The position numbers and the translations under genes were made by a program. A model generated the notes under the pieces. That model had not been told where the DNA came from. It was given only the letters and a program-made list of their open reading frames with translations, and searched no databases. Shown here piece after piece: positions 55,691 to 64,000 of a DNA stretch of 64,000 nt (its first letter is position 1; each line of letters opens with the position of its first letter). This DNA comes from Fomitopsis serialis (Eukaryota; Basidiomycota; Agaricomycetes; Polyporales; Fomitopsidaceae), in assembly GCF_022376445.1 (NCBI RefSeq), contig NW_025955033.1:62001-126000 (forward strand), given 5' to 3'.

Positions 55691-56991
55691 AATCACGGAG
55701 CGTCCACCTGCCGTCGTTCCAGAGAAACGACGGCATACGGCTCTGATCCAGACGGCCAACTGACGGGGCGGGGCCGTCGTATCTTGAAGTGCAGCGTGAA
55801 CGATGTACGATAGTTGCATTTAACATGTTCCGATTGATGTTATCCCTTCGAATCGAGAGAGCATCGCCGTTGTCGAGCATGCAGGGAGCTACCTCATCCG
55901 ACGCACGCACCCTAATCCGCTGACGACCACACGGAAATCGAGGACGCGGAACCTCCGGTCGCATGGAAGGTTCAACCACTTCTTGGTTGCGGTTCATCTG
56001 CAGAGCGACAGCTCGACGTCAGTAAAGGCCGGCGCAAGACTGGGGATGGAGTGACGTGCTTTCTCGCGCTTTGCATCGCGGGTGGTTCACCCCCATGTCC
56101 CCGCCGCGCAGATCTGTTTGTCTAGCGTTGGCGAGCTGCAGGCTCGCGCTGTGCTCGATGTATGCGGGAGACGGTCGAACGAGCGAACGAGCCCTGCGAG
56201 GCTCAGATATGAGAGGGCTCGGAAACGTCAGTATTCCACGATGTATGGATGATGAGACGGGACGTAGTGGCGTTAGCTCGGATTTCGCTTCCATGTCCTT
56301 CCTGATCCAGAGATCGGCGAAACGACGACAGTGTTGAGTGCTGATTCCGCAGCGTCCACCGCAAGGTTCCATTTACGATCAGTTCAGTTTATCAATCGAC
56401 AGATGACTCACCGTTACCCGTTCTGTGTCCAGGTGTGCCCGACGGGAAGCTCGAGTCTACCATCTTGCTTCAGCTTTCTTCAGCAGGTACACTCGTACCG
56501 TAGTCTTAGTCCGAAGAGATGTACGTGACATCCATTGAGCGAAGGAACCTGGATGATGAGAAACGTGAGTGTCACAGAGTACGGTCGTGCGGACATACCA
56601 CACAGGTGAGCATGACACACCTTCTCAGAGAGCTCGGAAGAGAGCGTCCTACGACGCCAAGACAGGATGGTTTGACGCACGTTCAGCAACAAGCTGGTCG
56701 GGAAGGACGCGAGGACGCGGATCGCTATGTACCAGTTGGCGGAAGGAGGTGTCGTCGTGGTTATCTAGTAATGAGAAGCGATGTTCAGAGAGTGCGTGCA
56801 GAGACGGGGACGCGCGAATGTAAACATACATCCTGTACTAGTGCCAGCACCGATCCTACGCCCCTCGTCCCAAACGGAAGCCCAAGAGCAGAGAGAACGG
56901 AGCAGAGGGGAGACCGCTGACGCGTGAACTTGACCGGTCGGACGGATGCGGTAGACTGCCAGCATAAGAGGGAGGAGGAGGTCACTGCTGC

Positions 56992-57002
56992 CAATATAAG
57001 GC
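56992..57002 (+). promoter_or_regulatory. TATA-like element in spacer 3 block
   Basis: CCAATATAAGG within a block also present in spacer 4, where the matching place reads CATATATATATTTAAG (63367-63382). The element is kept while the sequence after it has no conserved frame; it may mark the promoter of a lost gene or of a noncoding transcript. Confidence 0.3.
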
Positions 57003-57564
57003 CCACGCCCTCCCGCGCACGCCGTGGCGGGTGTCGACAGGCAGTGTGGTGAGGAGTGGTGGCGACGTCGAGTGCAGAAGCGCGCGTGTGGCGGGGACGG
57101 CGGCGCGACGAGGACCGCATCAGTCACATCCTCCGTCCCGCCGTCGTCCGCTCCCAACTGTCGCTCAACTGGCCCGCCACCCGCCTGCGAAGCCGACGGT
57201 GACGTCGACCACTTACCGCGTCTCACGCATACCCGCCCTCTACAGGCCGTGAACACTTCCAGTCCGAGTCATTGCCTCTCGGGCCCTGCTGTTGCGTCCG
57301 CCCGACTCCCGCCTTTCCTCTCCACTTCCAGGCAGCTCTCACGACCTGCGATCCCGTATCTGCGCCTGAATACACTCGCAGAATGTATCTGTGAAGGCCA
57401 CTGACAGTGTAGAGGGAGGGCAGCCAGGGTCATTCCAGTGAGTCCCGAGGCAGTTCTGCTGCGTCTTCTTTCAATCTTAATGGCATACAAGCTTGCTCGA
57501 CAGTATTCGGATTCTGACTGTGAGCAAGCCTAGCATACATCCCAAGGCTGCAATCGCCTCCTCC

Positions 57565-58720
57565 GCCACAACATCAGAAGGCGCGAGGTCGTCCGTCATC
57601 CCCGGCGGCCACTGGAGGCGGAAATGATCCCGACAGACACGAACTGTACGCATGCTCCTTCTCCGTTCAGCCAAACTCACTTTCGAAGGCTCCCCGTAGG
57701 CCTCACCCTGTGTACGTATGACTGCGTATCCTCGGGATTAGCTACGCCCATTCGAAGACTACGCTAGGTACCTCCGGCTAATGTGTGAGTGCTCGTCTTC
57801 TCGCTCCCGCCATTCCCTCGTTGCAGAAGACGTGCCTACCGTTGTTGCGCCGCTTCTTCAGACCTCTCGGTCTCGTCATTTACTCAACCCCTCTTTTTTA
57901 CACCAGCGTCTCCCGGGTCATCAACGCGTTGTCGATTCATTTTCCCTCCTGCTACCGTCAAACATCGTATCCGCGCGTCTCACGCTGATCACGACCCACG
58001 AACACGCCCAAAGCGTCTGCGTCTTCCGGCTCCTCCCCAGTTGGGGCTGCGTGCGGTCGGGACCTTCCTACTGCATCTTCAGAGCCTCGGCAGGGCCGCA
58101 CGTCGCGCGCGGAACGGGCTTCACGTCTCTGGCACGTCCTGCGTGCCACTACACCATCTCTGAGCGAGCTTAGTACGGCGTTCCTGGATCGTACGGACAA
58201 GGACATACGTTTGCTGTCTCCGTTTGGTGCAGCCCGTCGGGCTTCTTGGCGGTTCACCCTTCATCTACACGAACGCAAACGTGCGAGGAATCTCTTCGTT
58301 CTCACCTGGCTGAACAGCGAACTATCGCGACGCGGCAACACAGACCTTGCACCCTACCCCCTTATCGTGCATATACCGGACTCGCACGGCACCCGGAGGT
58401 GTCGCGATGCATTCGCGATCAGTCTCTGCCCGACTAGTCTCACCGCGTACACGACGCCTGGCGAGAATGTCTCCTAGCTGAGCAGTGGACTTATCGTGCT
58501 CCGCGTTCGCCCCATCCTCTATGACCTGTGGCCGTCATCCGACTCATACACGTGGAGGGAACACGCGGCTCGTCGAGCAACGTTCGTCGGTCGCTGGGGA
58601 TCCGTCACATGCGAAGGACGTCCCTGGCGTGGGCCGCCATTCCGCGGCTCTTGTCGCATAACATTGAACTTCGCCCTTGCGATCGGACGTGTATCTAGAA
58701 CCGCGGACTCGTGTGCGTAC
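57565..58720. repeat. 1.1-kb spacer block, copy in spacer 3
   Basis: Partner of 40400-41500 in spacer 1, same orientation and same place relative to the next F-box gene on its right (about 0.9 kb before its stop in each case). Confidence 0.8.
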
Positions 58721-59499
58721 TGCCCTTCTGCCGTGCGCGTACCGACCTGTACTGACCATCTCTGTTCTTTGTCGTAGTAGGAGATCCTCTATGAATGTAA
58801 AGTGGTTACGTTGCACGTCTAGAAACCGCCGGATGGCACCGATACCCTCCCCCACGTCGTACTCATCATGATGTCTCATACGCTTTACGGTCAATACAAA
58901 AATTCTTCCGCAGATAGTGCGGCGAAGTACGACGCGACGCGCCTATACGATGTCTTTGCTCCACTGACACAGTCGCGACTCGACATGCCTGGTAGTATGT
59001 GATGAACCGGTCAACTGCGTGGGCGGTTCTAGAGGGCTTCAGCCTCGAGTCGTCACGCTGCTCTCTGCTTTCGTATGCGTCCGTTCCACCTTCACACTGT
59101 ACTTGGCGGGGACTGATGCCCGCGCCTAGAACGACCGTGACAACGGACGAATAGTACTTATCATCTCTCCGATGCACGGGCCTGAGAGTGCTAGCTAGGA
59201 GTCGGCGCCATACGAATGAAGCACATTCAAACGATATGATGATTCCTATAGCAGTACGCGGCGAGTCCTGCATGTCCACAAACGATCTCTCACACTTTTA
59301 TGTGCCCGTATTTCCTATCCGTATACCTGAATCCTAATCCTGCATGTTTTTTCGACTCCAAGGAAGCTTGCGCATGAGTCCCGCAATTCGATTGCGAAAG
59401 CCTGAGCGTGTACCAGCGAGATGTCCGATGGATTGCCGCTCCGAACGTCGTTCACCAAGACGCGGTGTCTTGGTCTGGTACACTCCCCGAGTTCGGTCG

Positions 59500-61582
59500 T
59501 TAACCTGGGTGGTCTATGAGTAAAATGCTTTCCGGTATATCAAGGATCGAGCAACAAACGACGTGATGGTCCAAGGTCAGTCCTGCAGATCCAAGTGTGG
59601 CACTGCCTTTTGACCCCAGAGAAATCGTGATTACATCTTCTGTCTCCGTATCTCCCCTAACATCGCGTGCACCTCCTTCGCGTCCATCGTCCTCCGAGTC
59701 CTCTGTATCCACGATGCTGGCATGCGCCCCTAGTCGAGCGGATGAGCGCACTGAGCGGATCGCGGCTGTGCCCTTACGGACGATGGTGTCGTGACACTCA
59801 CCAAGGCATGAGAGTACTGGTGAGGACTTACGAGTGACGAATTCTTCGCCATCAGGGTCGGGACCGAATTGGAGCTGTACGATTCCGCGATCCAGCCACG
59901 GCGCGAACAGAGTGATCATGTGTGACTTGATCGCAGACAACATCGTGGCGTCCTGATTTCTCGCCTGGGCCATGAACCCGACTTGAATGAGAACAGATCG
60001 TGCTTGAAGCTGGTCAAAGACATTACGAGAGAGTATAGCGTGGAAATTGGAGGTGGAGGGGCCAGGAAAGTCTGTCTCGCTGATTGAGGCCTCGTTTTCA
60101 TCTTTAGACATCTCGGTGCGTGACAGGCGAATCTGAATGTCGAGATCCAACAGATGTGCGCTTCGGACTTGGATGTCAGATAGCAAGAGACCCAGGCCCC
60201 TTTGAATCCTTGGGAGCGATGGATCGACCTGCCAGATGAACTCCAATTGCAGGTCTGTCAGTGATGTGTTTGCCGTAATTCGCGGTACGACATCGTGGAT
60301 CGAGTCTCCTGTAGTTTCAATGAGCAACTATAAGCGCAATGACAAGGCACCAAGACTTTTACCATCAGCAAGCTCACACGCAAAGTCGAATCTTTTGAGC
60401 GCCGTTCCGGCGAGACGCAGAACCTCTGTAACGTGTCGTCCAAGATCTGTACATGGGCTGTCCCGTTTGATGCGGAGAGTCAGGGTTTCTAGTTGGCTAT
60501 ATGCTTGCGGGGTGACGGTGAATGCCAGCAGAGCCTGGGATGCCCACGGCTCTAGCACGCCCGTGAGATCGAGATCCAATTTGGATGGATTGAGTCCATG
60601 CACTGTGTATAGAGCTGAGTTTGCGGCGGCATACCCGATGCCGAGGCCGAATGCAGATAGCGACAACATGGATAGACGGGAGAAGCGAGATATCAACTGG
60701 TGAAGATGTGAAAACGAAGACCAGCACCTCAGATCCAACCACAGCGACGTTGCGTATGGGTATGTGGCACATACGTCCAACAAGAATGGATGGAGTTCGT
60801 GAATGTGAGCGCCCAACTCGGTTGAAGCTGAGTAATCAGTCCACCGATGGAGTCTCAACTCGAACTTCAACTTGTTGCGGGAAGGGCCGTAGCGGGACAC
60901 CAAGTTTGGCACGAGCCTGAGTGGGTGCTGTAGTGTGATGTACCTGAGAGATAGGTCTTCGAGCATCGGTAGCGCGTTGGAAATCCTACGGAGTTCCGCC
61001 ATACTGCGAAAGCGGCACCCCACAATGTTGAGACGTGTGATGCTGGTATAGCAGGAGAGGGAGCGGAAAAAGCGATCATGTGGCCTGGTGACTGCGCAAT
61101 CGAAGCCCTGTATCCATAGGGTCGTCACCTGTGGTAGGACATACCCGGGGATGCGTATCGGAAAGACACGTATGAAAGGCCTTCGAGGGTCCTCCGTAAT
61201 CAACAGGCTGTCAAATGTCTTGCCATACGGTCGATTGCCATGGGACCAGAGCATGTGTGCGTAGTCATCCAAGATCTCTCGGGTGGTCAATGTGAGCTGC
61301 TGAGTGCCACGCAGCCTGAGGGAGACACGCCGTGCAGCGTGATACCAAGCATGGCAAACGAGGCTCCACCTCGTCAGTGTGAAAGGATCCAGCCGGAGAA
61401 GCTCGCAGATGTAGTCGATCAGTTCCTGCGGAAATTGCGGAGAGGTATCACTGCGTCTCGGACGAAGCAACCTGCAAGTTGATATGTCATTCGAGCAACG
61501 GGCGCCAGAACGAACGGAAGGCATACATCGAGTAGGTGGGTGCTCTGTAGCAATCCTCCACTTTCCGAGCATGGTGTTCCAT
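59500..61582 (-). CDS. F-box protein, array member 4
   Basis: Exons 61582-61527, 61450-60363, 60308-59802, 59750-59500; 633 residues. The F-box is DTSPQFPQELIDYICELLRL with DPFTLTRWSLVCHAWYHAAR, close to member 2. Leucine-rich segments follow, intron 2 (GTAAAA...CTACAG) and DSIHDVVPRITANTSL, then intron 3 (51 nt, acceptor CTCAG) and the tail RSSARLGAHASIVDTEDSED. The start differs from its relatives: the ancestral ATG at 61617 is now followed by a stop after 11 codons, and an ATG overlapping that stop (TAATG) opens the frame used here, MEHHARKVEDCYRAPTYS. Donor of intron 1 is AT|GTATGC where the others have AG|GTATGC. Confidence 0.82.
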
Positions 61583-61617
61583 TATTGTGTTTTCGTTTTA
61601 TCGACAGCATCCGCCAT
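61582..61617 (-). other. Upstream ORF overlapping the start of array member 4
   Basis: Eleven codons (MADAVDKTKTQ) then TAA, whose last A is the A of the main ATG. It is the remnant of the N-terminus seen in member 2 (MADAVDSEE). The first exon measured from this ATG is 91 nt against 89 nt in all relatives, a net 2-base shift. Confidence 0.75.
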
Positions 61618-64000
61618 CTACCTGCCATCGGGTCCTTACGTGAGATCACCTATATATGCGGTTGAAAAGCATACCTCTCACAACCACGTAGGATGTGCAC
61701 ACCTTCAAGTGGTACTTGAACGGCAGATTGACGATCGGTTCCCTGTATAGAATGCAGGTGTATTAGGTTATGTTTTGCAGACGCAACTCCGCTGACATCT
61801 CACCCTTGAAAGTCGTGAACTTGACAGCCACGAGTCGGGCGCGATCACCCGAGGTAGAAACGGCCGGTGAGGTTAGATGTAAGTTCTGAGTGTCTCAGAC
61901 CTGCGGCGGTGATTGCAGTCGGTGGCAAGCGTAGCGCAGAATGCGGGAGGCGACAGATGACCTGCGGACCAGAGCACGGAAGAGGCAGCGTCTGGCATTA
62001 CTTATATAAGTGCGTGGCCGGCTCGAGCAAATGCACAGGCTCGCCGCATGTCTTGAGTAGGAACGTACAAGGTTACGTCGAACTGCTCAAGTACGCAGCG
62101 CTCGACCTCCACAATGCCCGTGTTCGCGTCACACTGTTAGTGCCTTCTCTGCGAGGATATGGTTACCGGAACACCTTGCATCCATAGGAAGTGCACCCAA
62201 GAAATGGAAGACCTGGCTGTGTAAATACATTGCCTCCTATCGAAGCAGGGTTCCGTTTGTGTTCTGATGCATGAAGTCCAGGCTACAGTCAATGTTCGCA
62301 ATAAGGTGTGAGAGGCATCCACGTCTCGCTCACCGAAGGGGCTGCGTACCATCTGACCATCTGACTGGATCCCACGTATAATTATCTTGAGCGAATGAGA
62401 ACACTTAGATGCACTTACGGAGTGCCCCACGATGAGAGGCCAGAATAACTGTGTTTTGATTCATCGGAATAGCCCCGGATGGCGACTGCCACTGGCACCA
62501 AGGCTGTGTGTTGACAGGACGAGCTGACTGCTTCGTCGGCGCACAGATGGCCGAGACGTCCATATGAATAGGTAGGTTGCCGTTTCGCACAGGACTGTCT
62601 GTCTGTTGCTTAACATGAACTGCTCCAGTAGGGATGCTGCAGAAGATCGTTAACGCTGGCCCGAAAAGAGGTTTGACAGACCTGCACATACCCGTGAGCA
62701 TGAGGAGCACATGCGCTTGAGCTGAGTAGTCATGTCACTCGCAGATGAGGGGCAATGCTACCGCAACTAATGATTGGCACTCTTGAGAACTTGAAGCCTA
62801 GACAAGCCACACACGCCCGGACGCGAAGCCCGGGACACAGCCGCCTACTAGAGGAGGCTCATCTGCGCGCCCAATTAGGTCCAGGGCGCTGAAAATGCGC
62901 TGAGCCAACACGCATGAGCCCTCCCAAGCAAAACAAAACAAAAACGAAGGAAGGTCAGTTGTGAGCGCAATGACAGACGGCAACTTGCAAGCCTGGTCGC
63001 AGCGGATGATGTCAGACGCGATGACAAGCCGCGCGTCTCCACGGGACAGGGCGGTCGGGGAGGACGTACTACTACTAGTAGTAGTTCGTGGCCAGTTGGC
63101 GGAGCGAGATGTCGTCATCGTCATCTACATAGTGCGAGCAAGCAAGCGATGTTCAGGGAATACGCGGAGACGGGGACGTGCGGATGCAAACGTACCAATG
63201 ACGGTAGTGCCTGAACCGATCCTACACCCCTCGTCCAGTACGAGAACCTAGGACCTCCAAGTCTTGCAGAGCACTGGGATGGACAGACGGATCCGAGCAG
63301 GGGGAGACCGCTGGGCGACACGTACGCCCGAGTGGGCGGCCGAGGTTGATACGGTAGACTGCCAGCATATATATATTTAAGCTGGGAGGTGTCCAAGGCC
63401 GACACTGGGCTCAGCGCTCAGCGCTCAACGCTCAACACCGGGGCCCTTACGCACATGCCGTGGTGGATGTCGACAGGCAGTCTGGCGACCCGAGTGACTT
63501 ACAGAAGCGCGCCTGTGGCGGTGGCTGCGACGAGGACCGCCGACTCGGATCTGTCACGTCATCCATCCTGACATCCTACCCTCTTGTCCTTGCCTCCTCT
63601 CGCTCAAGTCCGCAACGCGCCTGCAACGCCGACGATGACATGGGCTACCTATTGCGTCTCACGCATACCCGCCCTCTGCAGGTCGTGCACGGCCATTCCG
63701 CGATACCCGTCCCCCTGAAGGTCGTACGCGTCACCGTCCCGCGTTCCTGCAGTCTGAAGATCTGACCAACATGCAGAGCCTCCTCGGCGCGACTCGAGCA
63801 AAAGCTCCGTGGTCAGTTCTTCCCCATGTCTGATATATACCGTATGCAGATTCTTTCCGCTTCCGGTCGTTTGCATATCGGGCCCCGTCGCTGTCCTAAA
63901 TAATTCGATTTGCGTGTGCTCGACTCCCGCCTATCCTCTCCTATCCACCTCCAGACTACTCATAAGCCTTGCGGTCTCGTGATGGTGCTTGATTGTAGTC
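61618..64000. other. Array spacer 4, no recognised gene
   Basis: Holds the upstream block of member 4 (61670-62080), the block shared with spacer 2 (62780-63060), and the block shared with spacers 1 and 3 (63160-63790). Short simple repeats occur at 63410-63435 (GCGCTCA units). No intact gene seen up to the window edge. Confidence 0.5.
62002..62009 (-). promoter_or_regulatory. TATA element upstream of array F-box member 4
   Basis: The palindrome TTATATAA lies about 420 bases before the ATG at 61582 and aligns with the TATAAA of array member 2 in the shared upstream block. Confidence 0.4.

Larger units (their letters stand above)
52597..59499. other. Array spacer 3, mostly without recognised genes
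   Basis: Contains the upstream block of member 3 (52650-53070), an F-box tail relic (55455-55690), a possible coding piece (54970-55110), a block like 38925-39000 of spacer 1 (56125-56200), a block like spacer 4 (56800-57400), and the 1.1-kb block like spacer 1 (57565-58720). Confidence 0.5.

Noticed and set aside
63410..63435. Short GCGCTCA-like tandem units as a CRISPR-like array
   Set aside because: Units are adjacent without spacers and only a few bases long; this is a simple repeat in a fungal genome.

Overview
The window is nuclear DNA of a mushroom-forming basidiomycete (Agaricomycetes, perhaps a polypore). Reasons: many short introns (about 45-80 nt) with GTRNGY donors and YAG acceptors, a copper-fist regulator, Rrp9 and AP-1 mu adaptin of fungal type, a tRNA-Pro with an intron, and large families of BTB/POZ and F-box proteins. 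Species cannot be fixed from sequence alone. Most long ORFs here are chance frames; gene models were built by following homology and splice signals by eye.

Left part (1-34 kb): a mosaic of single-copy housekeeping genes and BTB family members. Order: 3' end of a BTB gene (1-258); BTB relic (947-1077); BTB gene (2085-3101); a broken alanine aminotransferase 5' fragment (3895-4215, -); copper-fist transcription factor (5793-7857, +); FAD monooxygenase (8578-10022, -); BTB (10682-11772, +); Rrp9 (12372-14380, -); a small conserved gene cut by a poly(A)-tailed retroposon (14793-15539, -); APH-fold kinase (16182-17475, -); GDSL hydrolase (18053-19043, +); BTB (19276-20310, -); BTB (21487-22576, +); a BTB pseudogene split by a solo LTR (22893-24391, +); a BTB/GDSL pseudogene junction (24600-25153, -); PQ-loop membrane protein (25478-26986, +); tRNA-Pro (27202-27299); F-box gene (27807-29457, +); AP-1 mu (29847-32306, -); a 74-residue protein carrying a ubiquitin-like RLRGG motif (32800-33086, +).

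Right part (34-64 kb): a tandem array. Four F-box genes lie on the minus strand at 34.8, 42.4, 50.6 and 59.5 kb with the same four-part exon plan, separated by 6-7 kb spacers that repeat the same blocks in the same order. A fifth F-box copy survives only as a tail at 55.4 kb. The spacers have many chance ORFs but no gene I recognise.

Common theme: BTB and F-box proteins are substrate receptors of cullin-RING ubiquitin ligases (CUL3 and SCF). Both families are known to be expanded in mushroom-forming fungi. Here each shows full copies, damaged copies and relics side by side, i.e. a local birth-and-death zone. The most unusual points are the conserved C-terminal module and 24-nt last exon of the BTB family, the repeated F-box unit, and the insertions (solo LTR, retroposon) that broke individual copies.
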